Assembly (NCBI RefSeq): GCF_030463535.1
Contig: NC_132878.1
Span: forward strand, 90,002,507 to 90,066,506
From: Salminus brasiliensis
Lineage: Eukaryota > Chordata > Actinopteri > Characiformes > Bryconidae
Length of the DNA stretch: 64,000 bases
Reading direction: 5' to 3'
The translations under genes and the position numbers were made by a program. Below the pieces are notes generated by a model. It was not told the DNA's origin. It saw nothing but the letters and a program-made list of their open reading frames with translations, and searched no databases. This document shows, piece by piece, positions 1 to 12,205 of the stretch (position 1 is the first letter of the stretch; each line of letters opens with the position of its first letter).

Positions 1-429
1 AAGGAGTTAAAGTTTTGGAAAATATAATATATTAGCCTGTTCCTCATTAGCCTGCTTCATAATGAGCCAATGCACTAAATAAATAGTATGGTGGAAAAAA
101 TGTTTCTAGCTAACATTGCATGAAAACAAAACCTGCACTGTTGGACTGGAGCTGCAGGACTGTACAGGTAGGATGTAGCAATACAATGTTTAATATTGTA
201 TTAAATTGTACTGTTCCTGTTCTATCCTGACTAGCATGCTAGCTTGTAGCTAGTATGTTACGATAAGGATAACATTAGCTTAGGGCTAGAGCATTAGATT
301 GGGGCACTATTATCCACAGCTGTTTTGCTCAAATACTGTATTGTCATCATGTTGCATGCTCTCGTAAAAATGGGAAAACCTTCTGTTGAAAAAAAAACAA
401 CAACTCTAGACTAGCTGCATGGTCTAAGC

Positions 430-560
430 TGGTTTTTGATGGTCAATATTGTTGAAAAGACATATACTGGTAACTAACTGGTTAACCAGCTCTATTTTGG
501 TCATGCTGATCATGCTAGTCAACCAGCATGGTCAAGCTTGGTCATACTCATTGTTTAGTA
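430..560. repeat. Dispersed AACCAGC/GCTGGT palindromic repeat
   Basis: Contains repeated ACTGGTTAACCAGC and GTCAACCAGCATGGTCAAGC-type words. The same vocabulary forms the 31-bp minisatellite near 11.5 kb, so this is probably a dispersed member of that repeat family. It lies downstream of the last exon I can place in the NCAM-like gene, probably in an intron. Confidence 0.5.
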
Positions 561-790
561 CAACAGCTATTTTTTTCATATCATCTGAACTTTGTCTGAA
601 CTTTGCAAAGGGGTACACCCCTATTGCACTGTACACATTAACAACAAGGGCTCAGATTTCAAAAGTGGCCAATGTCAGATAAACTATATAAATATTACAC
701 TGTAAAAAATCATTTATAGCTATTTCGGAAATTTTGAGTAAAATGAGTTAACAAAAAAAAGAAAGGAGAGAGGTAGTTAGTATTACTCAC

Positions 791-3700
791 GTCTGGCCTG
801 GGTGCGGATCGTCTTCTCATCAGACCAACCCCCAATATAGTGCTCATTTTGGGCCGCAAAGCGTACAGAGTACTGAGTATATGGAGCCAGAGATGTGACA
901 ACCAGGGGACCTAGGAATTCCAACACAATCAGTCTTTTTTTTATCACAGAACCAGTGGCTAGACTTTAGACTGCTATGTGTCAACCCATTTGTACGCTGA
1001 TTAAATGTAATAGTTTATATAGTGTAATATACCCATACTGTACAAAAGCAAAGCAACATGAAACTATTCTAATTATGTGCTAAAGAAGCTAACTGTTCTG
1101 CCGAGACTGAATTCATTACCAGAAAAGGGAATGTCAGTCTGACTCCACTGATCTTGTGATTGTTTCCTCCACTGCACAAGATATTTGGTAATGGGAGAGC
1201 CACCATCTTGCAAGGGGGTGCGCAGAGTGATGTGGGCTGACGTAGGTCCAGGCGAAACGGTAAAAAATTCTGGCACTGCTGGTGAAGCTGGAGAGGACAG
1301 ATGGAGAGAGAAATTACTGTTGATCAGACAAGAGATCCCACAATGTATTTGTTGATAATTTCCTGCTATCTAAATAAATGAATTGCTGTCTACGTATCTG
1401 ACTATTGACTATAGTCAAACATGGCAAACATTTCTTACTGGTCTGATGGTATAAGGGCCATCTTTCATTATAGCATGGTAACTGTAGGTCAGTGTGTAAT
1501 TTATTATGTACAGTGGATCCCAACACTTACTGATTAGCCTAAACTGCTCTTTGCTGGTGCCGGCCGTGTTGTTAGCTTTGCAATAATACACACCACCATC
1601 AGAGGTTTTCACATTCCTAATGATGAGCTCTGTGTCAGATCCTTCCACTTTCTGCCAGCAGAGGATATCAGTACACACACACAAACACATACATAAAAGT
1701 CAGTAACATACAATAAAAGAAAAGTGACAGTGATTGGATTTGAGCAAGTTCAGCTAAAATGAGGCCAATCCGAATGCTATGTTTGAGACAAATTATCAAG
1801 AAAGAATCATTAGTCAGCAAATTTGATATGTGTGACAGTTTTATCATTGAGGTACCAAATGCCATTGGTATCATGCCAGACCAATGTGACAGTGGGATCT
1901 GAAGAACTCTGAATGATGGTGGTGCTATGGTAAAGGCAAAGTGAGAGGAAGCCAAAAATGCATAATTATTTAATTACTCTATGATTTAGATAATAGTCAG
2001 TAGTAGTAATTGGTTATATGGATAACTATTAATTGCAGCCCTACATGACAGCGAGCCCTAAAACAAAGCATGTTCCATGATCACTAAAACAATAGTAGCT
2101 AAAAAGCTTCTTAAACTGTTCTGGACAAGTTCGTTCTTTGCTGTCTCCTACCTTATTCTGATGGTCAACCCACTCAATGTGGGGCAAAGGATGTCCAGTG
2201 GCATTGCAGGAGACAGATGCAGTTTCTCCAAGTTTCACAACCATCTCATTCTGGGTCAGGGTCACAAATGGGAGTTCTAAACACATCCAGGAAAAATGTG
2301 TTGAAATTAAGAACTTTGTGATAACATAAAGCCAACAATTCTTTTATAAAAACTGGGACTTCTACTGGTTACTGGTCAAAACATAAAGAATGAAAAATTC
2401 TTTGAGCAAAGAAATGACAACAAGGCAAGAAACTCCAATGTAAATTGGTGCTTACGCCATATCAAATTGACCATGATATCTTTGTTTGTTGTGGCAATAA
2501 ACTTTAGACAACAGAGCCCTCTACATTTCTGGAGTGAGGAATGTTCTTTGAGATAGGTGTGAGAATGTACTTGCTTGTTTACTAGTACTGTTTTTGAAAT
2601 GTCACTTCTGAGAAACAACCCTTGGGTATTCTCACTTTGATCCAAATAATGTCTCACAGATGGCTTATTTTTTTTTTTTTTTTTTTGGTCAGACTCTCAG
2701 CTGAATATGGTTCATATACATCTCAGAGATCTTTCAGTAGTCTGTTAGAGCAGAAGGAAATCTAATGCGTTTCTCATGTGTGTCCAAAACTCCTCACAGT
2801 TAAGCACTGATGCTGATCTCCTCTTTCCTCCTAAGAGTGGAGAGAATGTTAGGTGAAAGTTATATGTAGCCCTTTTGCTAACTAGCACTACCAACTCTGT
2901 TTTCTTTGTGCTCCTTTTACCTGTGGTTCTAAACTTCAAACAGAGATTTCACATTCCAACAAGCTTTCTCACCTGAGACGTCTAGAATGAATTCTGCGTT
3001 GTCCTCTCCAATCTTACTGCTGCCAGTGCAGACATATTCCCCGAAGTCACTTCTGGCCACGGCTGGGATAGTAAGCTCACTTTTGTCTGAGTTGTATATG
3101 TAGCGAGAGGAATCCGAGGTAGAAGGTCTGAGAGGGACAGACATAGGCAGGATTAACCCATCAAACCCATAAAAACATAATTCAGCCATGCTAGTAGATT
3201 AATTAAGACCAGTTAGCATTTGGTACATGAATCATGCTTACTGGTACACTTTTTCTATTTTCATTTGGTCAACTTGTTAGCAATAATTTTAGAAAATATT
3301 TCTCCAATACCAACTCCACACAAACTGTAGACAGATGGATAAACTCCAAAACGAATTGCTATGGTTATTCATACCATTTATACAAAGTCTAAGAGGGTCC
3401 ATTGGGTTTGCATAAATGGAGCCTCTGCAATTCTCAGTAAAAGAGATGTATGTTATGATGTTATTGTACTTACGTTGTCCAGCTAATTGTTGGATTTGGT
3501 ACTCCTGACACCAGACATATAATTGTAACGTTTGTGTTTGGTCCAGCGTGGACATGCGTCCGGCTTTCACGAATCATCACAATTGGTGGAACTGGGGGAG
3601 CCAAGATGATTGAGGCAAAACTTAGAAGAACGACTCATTGCATCACTTGGCCTTTTCTAGATTTAGCTCCTGGATTAGTCCCTTATTCAACAAAGCCCCC

Positions 3701-6388
3701 AATCCTCCCTTCTTTAAATACTCCCACTCCTCACCGTTAACAACAACAGACACATCCAGCCTCTTCTCTAAGGACTTGTGATCTTTGATGTTCGCCACAC
3801 AGGTGTAGGTTCCATGATCAGCCTTCTGAATGTTTGTAATATGCAGATTCCTATTATGCAGGACTGTGAGATGACGCATGCCTGTGGAAAAGAATATCAT
3901 AATAATCATAGTTGAACACTAACTACTCCTTCTTTTTTCTCATTACAATGAAGCAAAGGCTAAGAAAGCACATGCATTTCTATGGTTGTCAATGGTGGCG
4001 TTTTGTTGACATGGGGCAGTGCAGTTTTTTCGAGAATTAGTATTTTCTCACTCTCATGGTTAGGCAGATGAGAAATTGGGTGACATTTTTGGAGTTAGTA
4101 TCTTCTCACTCTCACTGTTAGACAGATGAGACGTTTGATCATGAGCTGTGAAGATGTTGTCCAGCCTGCTGGCCAGAAACATCTCTCAATTTGGAGACAA
4201 ATTGGTCATGAAAGGCGCCCGTGACCTCCCGACCCCATAACCATTGTCGTCCACCATCGCCACCCCTCCACTCTGCCATCTGCAGGCATCACAGAGAATG
4301 AGGAAGGCGAGGAGACCATCGTACCACATGGATAGCCCGTAGCGAGGGTCCTACCATCATTGCTCACAAGATGACCGTTCCGGTACCAGTTGATCTCCAC
4401 CTCGGGTTTCCCGGTGACCACACATGGTACATGCACTGTCTGGTTGATCAGAAACTCATGGTATGTCTTTGTGTCACCAAAGTTTGGTTCCTCTGAAAAT
4501 GAAAGAGAATTAGAAGAAGCGATGGAAAGCAACTTTGATGGAATATGTCCTTCAGACAGGTATCTTACCATAGACAAAGATTTTAATGGTTGTCTCATCT
4601 TCGTGACTGTCATAGTCACATTTGCATGTGTAAACTCCACTGTCTTGTAGCTCAACCTTCCTCAAGTACAGTTTAGCTGAAGTTTCATCCACTTTCTCCA
4701 GTCCATGCTTGTCTTCGTCGATATCCTCCCCGTCCTTCTGCCATGTAATGTCAGCATCTTTACCAGCTGGAGGATATAAGGATGCCATGAAAGGAATACC
4801 AAATCAACCAAAAGTGAAAAGTAAAGTAAACTTATTCAGAACAGCTGAATTTCATGCCAAGGACATGCCTGGCTTAGGCATGTTGTTCTGTGAAGAATCT
4901 ATGATTTAGTGCAGCAGCTTTACATTATGTTAAAGTTCTTTAAACTGCTAAAGCACTCTTTGCACTCACAAATCCTATTTACAAAAGTAGTAGGAATACT
5001 ACTATTCCATTATTTAAAAAAAACAAAACATTATTTTGTTTCTTTAGTGAACTGAACATATTAAATATATTTAGTTTTATGCAAAAGTTTAGGCACCTCT
5101 TACATTCAAATGACATGGTTTTACAGTTACAGTTTTCTACAGATGAAACACTCCTGCACATTTTAAAGTATAATTAAGTCTATATGATGTGATATAATAG
5201 GGTAAAAATAGATTTAGCTTGTACAAAGACTTTTCCTACATTTAATCAATATATAAATAGATTTGTAGAAAATGTCATATTTTAATCTGCTTAGTGTGGA
5301 GGGTTTATTCTGTTATTCTCACTTAGAAAATCACCAAACATAATTTTCAAAGGGGTCATTTTTGAAAATGGAAAAAGTACACTAACCTTTGCACAGTAAT
5401 AACTGGTCACTCCCCACTTTAAGTTCTGTATCACCGACAATGATCTCCACTTTAGCATCTGCAAAAAGACACGTGTTATACACTACTGCATTGAACATCA
5501 TATAGGAACAAAGAGGCAGACAGACAGAATAAATCAGTATATTATGAAGAGAGAGAATGAGTCTACTGTCTACCAATGTCTACCATTTATCAACCACAAA
5601 CACAGTTCTGATTCCCAAGCATAAGAAAGTCATAATTACATACAGTCCAAGGTGCGCACCATCATCACTTACCATGCACATACCCTACTTTTTTTGTGTT
5701 AGTTTTGAAGTAACATGTTTTCAAAGATATCAACTGTCTCATGCGCCTTTCGTACCCTACTGAGACAGCATGTTTTTAGAGATATAATTAATTAATAACA
5801 ATTAACAATGCTGACACATTGTTGTTATGATCCAGTAGGAACAACTAAGAGATTGGAATCTTGTTTCTCCTATAAATTGGATTTAGTGCAGGCATACAGG
5901 ACGTCTTGCATGTTGCCGCATCACACATGCATAAGGTCCCATTGTTAAGGACAGATAAGACCAAAAAAAGCTCTGAGAGTCTAAAAATAGATTAAAGACA
6001 GGCCAACAGGAAAAGAGTCAATGGCCATTGGCAGTAGTGGACTTCCTTTACTAGACACTATTTCTTCCTGTACAGTCGTTCAGATCATAGTTAGAGAAAT
6101 ATACAGTGAAACCCTTATTATCTGAGATAATACTATCATGTTTTATTAAATGTAACACTATTAATGAATGAATTGCAAGGATTGTAATCATTAGCATGTC
6201 CGTAATCCATATATTAAAACAGAAATATGATATAATGTAATATTTATATTGCCTTTAGAAATTAAATATATTACATATATTATTATTTTGCCATAATAAT
6301 GCTGAACATTTTCATTTATATTCTTAAATATTCTGTTAAAATGTATATAAATGTGAGCCAAAAATCAAATGTTATTATTATTATTATT

Positions 6389-6425
<37 letters not shown>

Positions 6426-6510
6426 CCATTCAGTCATTCTTACCTGCTAGTCGTGAAAAAAGAAAGAAGAGGGCAAACAATCTCAGTGTGATGAGGGATG
6501 AGGGAGCCAT
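791..6510 (-). CDS. NCAM-like Ig/FNIII cell adhesion protein (5' part, 11 exons, incomplete at 3' end)
   Basis: Membrane or secreted adhesion protein of the NCAM type, inferred from domain order. The exons I can join, all in phase with GT-AG borders, are 6510-6444, 5458-5387, 4766-4569, 4492-4355, 3881-3735, 3591-3474, 3127-2973, 2276-2152, 1651-1531, 1287-1120 and 910-791 (about 476 codons). Exon 1 encodes a signal peptide (MAPSSLITLRLFALFFLFSR). Ig1 has LLLCK, DADITW and SGVYTCKC. Ig2 has VPCVVTG, INWY and GTYTCVA. Ig3 follows an NCAM-like VPP linker and has IICLVSG, ISW and FGEYVCTG. Ig4 has VSCNATG, IEW and GVYYCKAN. One FNIII domain (PITKYLVQW, YSVRFAAQNE) spans exons 10-11. NCAM proper has five Ig domains, so this gene is one short or an exon was missed, most likely in the 500-bp intron inside Ig4. 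Further FNIII, membrane and tail exons would lie before position 1. The exact paralogue is not resolved. Confidence 0.8.
2668..2687. repeat. Poly-T tract in intron
   Basis: An uninterrupted run of about 20 T lies in the intron between the Ig3 and Ig4 exons of the NCAM-like gene. Confidence 0.8.
6372..6424. repeat. (TTA)n-(TAA)n compound microsatellite
   Basis: A TTA run is followed directly by a TAA run, so the two halves are complementary and can fold back on each other. It sits in intron 1 of the NCAM-like gene, about 20 bp from the exon 1 donor. Confidence 0.9.
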
Positions 6511-6628
6511 CTCTGCGTCCTCTGAGTCCTGAGTCCTGAGTCCTGTCTTCCACAGTCGCTCTTTTACTCTAAACACCTGCTGCGTAAATGCGCACAGTAC
6601 GCACTGGTAAACGCTGGTGGGCTGCAGG

Positions 6629-6635
6629 TTTTATA
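6629..6635 (-). promoter_or_regulatory. TATA box of the NCAM-like gene
   Basis: Read on the minus strand this is TATAAAA within CCTATAAAACC, about 120 bp upstream of the ATG at 6510. A start site about 30 bp downstream would give a 5' leader of roughly 90 nt. The leader contains three copies of the 7-mer GAGTCCT (about 6524-6544). Confidence 0.45.
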
Positions 6636-6639
6636 GGCA

Positions 6640-8120
6640 ACTAGGAGGCAGATGACCGAGACAGACAGGAACCTCGTTATCAATAAAATCTGCGCTGTTC
6701 TTCCCCAACCAACACTCCCACCTCCTGATCTTTTATTCAAATTATCCGCCGACGAGCGGGATACCAGAACTGCCCTGCCCTCCCAGGCGCCGAACGTACT
6801 GCCCTCCTCAACCCCTCCTCACGCCCCCCCACCCCACCCCCCATCTAGTACCGAGTGCCGGATGGAAGCTTAACTGTCTCTGGAGGCGTGAGAGAAGATA
6901 AATTACTGCACTGTCATTCGCTGTAATTGTATTGAGGAGTTCATCTCCAGACCCTGACGTGAATACGTTCATTTAAACAATTCAATTGATTTACTCTGTA
7001 ATTTAAAATGATAATTTTGACAATGTGTGTATTTAGCTCATTGTGGGGACCAAATGTCACAGGAGCATGAAAGGCATGACTTCTTTCCTCATAAAAAGAA
7101 AATAAAATATTGCTTTTTTTTTTTTTAATACACACTTGCTAAAACATTGCTTTATATTACATTATACATTAATACATTTAATTAATTAATAAATGTAATA
7201 AAAATAAGCAAATAAATAAAATGCAGAAATACTGTTTAGTTCTTCTTTCTTTCCTGAGGTTTAGTTTAAGCTTATTATGCTGAAGTTAGGTTTAAGATTA
7301 GTGTAAGTAGGGTCTATGCCCTTTGGTAGATAGGTTAACTGATTTTTAAAAAAATTGATCAAACCACACTGTTTTTATATTTATATTGATAACTAACTGT
7401 TTGATGAAGTAATAAATATTTGCTTAAATGTGTTTAAATTGACTCTTAATTGTGAATAAACATGAATAATAATGACCAATTTAATACAAAATGCCAAATG
7501 TACATTGTGTTCATTCAAGGTGTGCCTGTTTAAATATTTCATCATTTCAAACCTCTCAGAACACATTTCCTCACTTGTTGTTGTTGGGCATCATTATTAT
7601 ATATTAATTATATATTATATTATATGGATTATATATTGTTCAGATACATCAGATCTGGCTCAGGTACATCATAAACACACTATTGTCACAGTGAAATCTA
7701 TTACATTATTATTGAGTTATTCTGTTTCATTGATTAAAGGAGTTTATCTTCTGAAAATCAAATGAACACGATTAAGACAGGTTTGGTGTCTGAAGTGTGC
7801 TTTTTTTATTTAGAATGTAAGATGTTGGGCTAACATTGCTAACAAACACTGGGCTTAGCATATCACAGATCTTTTCCAGTATCTTAGTAATTAAATGCTT
7901 AAAATATGAAATCTTAAAATACTTGTTTTGAAAATCTAGGGAAACAAATATATTGTAAAAACAGGATAGTAAAATGGGACAGATAGACCTAATTTATACA
8001 TTTAAGCTAAAATAGAACAATCACTCAAAACGACTGACCTGACCAATCATTTCTACTCAGCTCGACTGAAGTAAGTATATATGTTTTAAATCACATTGAT
8101 TTGTCTGCGGGAAATTAATG
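6640..8120. other. AT-rich intergenic DNA upstream of the NCAM-like gene
   Basis: A GC-richer stretch at about 6740-6900 adjoins the promoter. The remainder is AT-rich, with no ORF, RNA gene or repeat that I can name. Confidence 0.4.
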
Positions 8121-8123
8121 AAG

Positions 8124-8330
8124 ACTTTAATGCTAGGTGTAGTGTAGTGTAGTGAGAAACATACCAGGGTTTAATTCCCTGGCTGGACAAACACACCACA
8201 CTACAGTCTATATAATACCTGCAAGACTCCCAACTCTACATTTGTCTACCTGTGTAACATGATTCAAATAAGTCATGCTGGATGAAAGCATCAGACAAAT
8301 GTACTCAATATCAATGTAATGTGTTTTGGG
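8124..8330 (+). mobile_element. Degenerate tRNA-derived SINE with an L2-like tail
   Basis: The left part has a box B-like AGGGTTTAATTCCC. The right end (AAGTCATGCTGGATGAAAGC, then a degraded form of TCTGCTAAATG) resembles the 3' tail shared by fish L2 LINEs and their SINE partners. Heavily mutated; boundaries are approximate. Confidence 0.45.
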
Positions 8331-8787
8331 TGAGATGTGTTCAGTGTGTTTTTACAGAGATGAGACTGGTGACAATCTCAGCCCAGTGTTTTATAGCAAC
8401 ACTAGTCTATCATCTCCCATTCTAAACTAACAGAGCAAACTTCAGATATCAAACATGTTGACTGATCAACTGCTGTTAAATTATTTTCATTTGATTTCAT
8501 GCTTAACTATTGATTTAATATCTGTACCATTACAGTTTTTTCAGTAGACCAAACCATATGGAACACATTTTTTTTAACGTAATTTTAATACAAAACAATA
8601 ACAAATCTATTTATTTGGAAAATGTTAGGATATCATGAGGATGAGGATATAATAATATAAGGATATAATAATAAAGATAAAAAAATATTTAATATATATA
8701 AAATACTTTGGAGCAACCAGAATGTTTTTGTTATCATACTAAATTCTAAAAGTCTATTCATATTATCCATCTGATATGATAGAGATG

Positions 8788-8797
8788 TGTAGTAGTA

Positions 8798-8828
<31 letters not shown>

Positions 8829-8829
8829 A
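8788..8829. repeat. (AGT)n microsatellite
   Basis: A run of AGT/GGT triplets. Short predicted proteins rich in Ser, Val or Tyr over this stretch are products of the repeat, not genes. Confidence 0.85.
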
Positions 8830-9343
8830 AGGTGCTTTGTTGTCCTGTGTAATAGGATGTGCCTCCACCTCCGCAAAGGCTGTCCTGACATTGTGCGTCA
8901 GTTCCACAGCAGAAGGAGCCGTGTGTCGGGACAATGGGCGAGCGCTTCACTACGTGTTGTCTACTGTATACGTGAACGTTTGCCACAAGCATACGTGATT
9001 ATGCAGTCACGCACTGTAGTAAGCAGCAGGATAGGGTTTTAATAAACAGGCGTCGGGTTATTTTTAGAATTTCCAATTGTTTCTCTCACCTGCTCTGGCA
9101 GAGGACAACACACGACTGGTTGCGTGCAGGAATACAATGTCTTATTGTGCTGGGGGCATCCTCATGGGACATAACCAAGCATCTCCCTGCACGGCTACAC
9201 TCGTAAATTTGGGTATTTCAAGGCTAAATGAAATATTTAGTTTGACCTAAGTTTCAACAACCTTGGCAATCAGACTTGCTCTTTTTGTTCTACTGCTACA
9301 GTATAGGGATTAATGATGGGTTAGATTCCCAGGCAACATACAA

Positions 9344-9682
9344 AGATCAGTCATAACATTAAAACCAGCTGTCTAATATTGAATAGGTCCCACTCATGCT
9401 GCTAAAACAGATCTGACCCATTGGGACATGTACTGTACAAGACCTCTGAAGGCGTCCTGTGGTATCTGGCTTTTATCAAGACGTCCTTCCCTACAGCCCA
9501 TTTTGTAGGTACTGACCACTGCACACTAGGAACACCCCACAAGGCCTGTCTGATATTTTGAAGATGTTATGACTCGTTTAGAGTCGTCTAGCCATCATAA
9601 TTCAGCTCTTGTCAAAATGGCTGAGATCCTTACACTTGCTCATTTTTCCTTCAACACATCAACTTCCAGTATCAGCTAGAGG
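9344..9682 (-). mobile_element. Internally deleted Tc1-like transposon remnant (family 1)
   Basis: Begins GATCAGTCATAACATTAAAA, matching the terminal repeat of a common fish Tc1-like family (from memory, GATCAGCCATAACATTAAAACC). After about 130 bp of the left end it jumps to sequence near the other end (GTAGGTACTGACCACTGCA, GGAACACCCCACAAG, TCGTCTAGCCATCA). That region would encode the transposase N-terminus on the minus strand. The right terminal repeat is missing, so the copy is dead. A second derivative of the same family lies at about 22989-23443. Confidence 0.7.
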
Positions 9683-9773
9683 GTACAATGCCCAAATCAG
9701 TCAATTCTAACTAACTAACTAACTAATTGGAGTGAATAGACAGACGAATAAACACAAATTAGGCAGAATGCTA

Positions 9774-9848
9774 AATAGCAAAGCACTTTTGTAAGTCGCT
9801 CTGGATAAGAGCATCTGCTAAATGCTTTAAATGTAAATGTAAATAAAG
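9774..9848 (+). mobile_element. L2-type LINE/SINE 3' tail
   Basis: Reads AATAGCAAAGCACTTTTGTA, then GTCGCTCTGGATAAGAGCAT, then CTGCTAAATG and short ATGTAA repeats. The same tail ends the LINE fragment at about 21.7-21.8 kb, so this is a severely 5'-truncated insertion. Confidence 0.7.
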
Positions 9849-9849
9849 T

Positions 9850-11495
9850 TATTTAAAGGCTCACAAGGCTTTTAAACACTGCATACTCTGAAAAAGATCA
9901 TTTTAATGATAACCAAATTATTTAGCTCTAAAACATATTATCTCCCTTTCTCTTCCTCTTCTCTTGAATGAGGGTGTCTGTTATAAGAACTGGTAGTTAG
10001 TGTTCTCCTCCAAGCGTGTTGAGCTTGGGTCAGAGAAAGCACATGCTAGCAGCTTGGTGTCTTCATATAATAGGAAACGGTCTTGCTAATCAGTGGGCAT
10101 TGATTGGCCATACCCCAATTGGCAGGGGCCAAAATAACATGGTGTTTAAATTGGCCACAAGCTCCAAACGTTGGCTGATGATTACCAAGAAGCTTCAACC
10201 ACTGTGAGATGGCTGCCTAGCCTCCTTTACAATTGTGAATGATTTCTAAAAGTGTGGTCAAAACAAAAGTGGCAATTCCCCCTTGCATGAACTAAATCAC
10301 TCTGACCACAGCTGCCCACTTCCCCTGTCTCACACTGACGTAATAGTGAAGTCATTTCAGTCATTGCATGCTGAAAAGCACTGGGGGCACTTTAGGAAAT
10401 TCATTATCATACAATGCAGGGGCAATTAGGCAGAATGCTGTGTGCCACTACACAGCACGTCCGCAAAAGCCCCTCCACTGTATCAGTGCCAAGCCATCCA
10501 TCTCCGTCAGCTCGGAGTCTGAGAGCTAGATAAATCAAAGTCACGAGAAAAAAAAGAAGTAAATAAATGTCATGTTTTTTCCGGTGGTAATGATTTGTTT
10601 AATTGACAACATAAAATAAAAACAGTATCACTTCGATCTGTGTTTGGATCAGAACTGTCATGCATGAAGCATGACCCCCCCCCCCCCCCCCCCCCCCAAT
10701 ACAGATTCCTAACTTCAAAGAAAAAATGGTGGAGAAGAGCAGAGTAAATGAGATACATTACAAGAGAAGACTTCCAAGCATTCATCAAAAGTTAACCACT
10801 GTCTCATCATGCTTGACTGGGGAGATCCTGGAAACTAGGGCAGCATTTACTGTAAACTGAGAAAAACAATTAGAAGCCAAATTAAATAATTCAAGTTAAA
10901 AGGCCGGATAAGACAGATCAGCTTTTTTTTTTACCTATATCCAGCTAGTTTGAAGACTGGCTACTTTCTCAAACGCACGTACTCTATAGGTCTACCTTCC
11001 AGGCTGACATAAGTCGTTTCCAATTTAATGTAAGTTGTAATGCATATGTTTTTGTGATCCAAATGAAGTCAGAAGACTGACGCCAACTTGCCTTGTGCAA
11101 AATTGTGCCATGTTTTGTGTATCTACAGGTACATTTATATTTGTACAGCATCGCTGTCATGCTGTCAATAGACCTCGCTGCCAATTGACCTTCAATAAAT
11201 CTATTTGTGCCATTTTTGACCTTTTTTACTTGACCTGTAAAGTTGACATTTAGGAGATAAAAGATTTTTGCACAACAGCAATGATATACTGTACATGCCA
11301 AAGATTACCAATCCTGTGGTGGTCTGGTAAAAGTAGTAGTTTGAAGAATCAGAGCTGCTAGTAAATGTGAATAAATCTAAGCAATGACTTGGGGAACTAA
11401 GGATAAACATAAGATTTCATATATTGTTATTTTGTACTACATTAATGTGCTGATATAAGCTAGTATGATTAAAAAAGAGGTGACAGTGCTAAAAA
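9850..11495. other. Intergenic DNA without a recognisable gene
   Basis: Holds a perfect run of 23 C at 10675-10697. No coding pattern is convincing. Short ORFs across the C tract encode poly-Gly and can be set aside. Confidence 0.4.
10675..10697. repeat. C23 homopolymer
   Basis: Twenty-three consecutive C (G on the other strand). Runs this long are unstable, and the exact length may reflect sequencing or assembly error. Confidence 0.9.
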
Positions 11496-11499
11496 AAAC

Positions 11500-11645
11500 A
11501 GCTGGTTAAACTGACTGACCAGCATAGGTTATGCAAGTTGAGCAGCAAGACCAAGCTAGTCGACCAGCATGGCCAATGTCATAAAGCTGGTTGACCAGCA
11601 TGGCCAATATCATAAAGCTGGTTGACCAGCATGACCAGCAAGACT
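11500..11645. repeat. 31-bp minisatellite with palindromic core
   Basis: Two near-identical 31-bp units (ATAAAGCTGGTTGACCAGCA within each, differing at one base) are flanked by degenerate copies. Each unit holds the near-palindrome GCTGGTTGACCAGC. Related words occur at about 430-560. Confidence 0.8.
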
Positions 11646-12065
11646 AATCACCAAATGTGCCAATGACTACTGTATGTCCTAAAGTTTGTAAACTCCTAGC
11701 ATTTCTTCTGAAATAAAGGGTGCATCTTTTTAACACATTAATTCAGGTCCTCTTACTGCAGGATGGCTCTTACACCTTGACTCTTGACTTTTGCTTTATA
11801 TTCATGGAGCTACAGGCTTAGTTTAAGTGGCAACGTTAACTAGAACCTGACATTATGAGTCTCGGTTTCATTGACTCATCAAATACAACTTCTCTACTTC
11901 ATGTACAGATGAGAAAAAAGACACCCTATCATGTAACACAGTTGATCTTAGGTATGTGTACCCTAAGGTTTGAGGAGGATTCTGTTTTTGTCTGAAGAGT
12001 CCATTTTGACAGTGAGTCAAGTTGGTTCTGGAGATCTCTTCCATTGTGGTAGTGTTCTTTGTCAT

Positions 12066-12205
12066 CTTCGTGACATGGTGGTTTACTAGCACTAGTGCTG
12101 GACCGAGTGATCACAGGGTTGTGGGTTTGATACTCAAGGTCCTCTAAGCCGCCATTCTTGTCCCCTTGAGCAAGGTTCTTAACCCTTTCTGCTTCAGAGG
12201 ACATT
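12066..12205 (+). mobile_element. tRNA-derived SINE (degenerate copy 1)
   Basis: Contains a box A-like GGTGGTTTACTAGCACTAGT, a box B-like GTGGGTTTGATACTC and the downstream CCCCTTGAGCAAGGTTCTTA module. The order matches the better copy at 41023-41192. Confidence 0.65.

Noticed and set aside
1860-1925. Possible extra exon between the two Ig4 halves of the NCAM-like gene
   Set aside because: Open on the minus strand with an acceptor-like CAG, but no plausible donor follows and the translation does not resemble an Ig strand; the flanking exons already join in phase.
4206-4655. 149-codon minus-strand ORF treated as one exon
   Set aside because: Only 4492-4355 is exon; the downstream half reads through the GTAGGACC donor into intron.
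8633-8992. 119-codon minus-strand ORF rich in Tyr/His
   Set aside because: Translation of the (AGT)n microsatellite and flanks.
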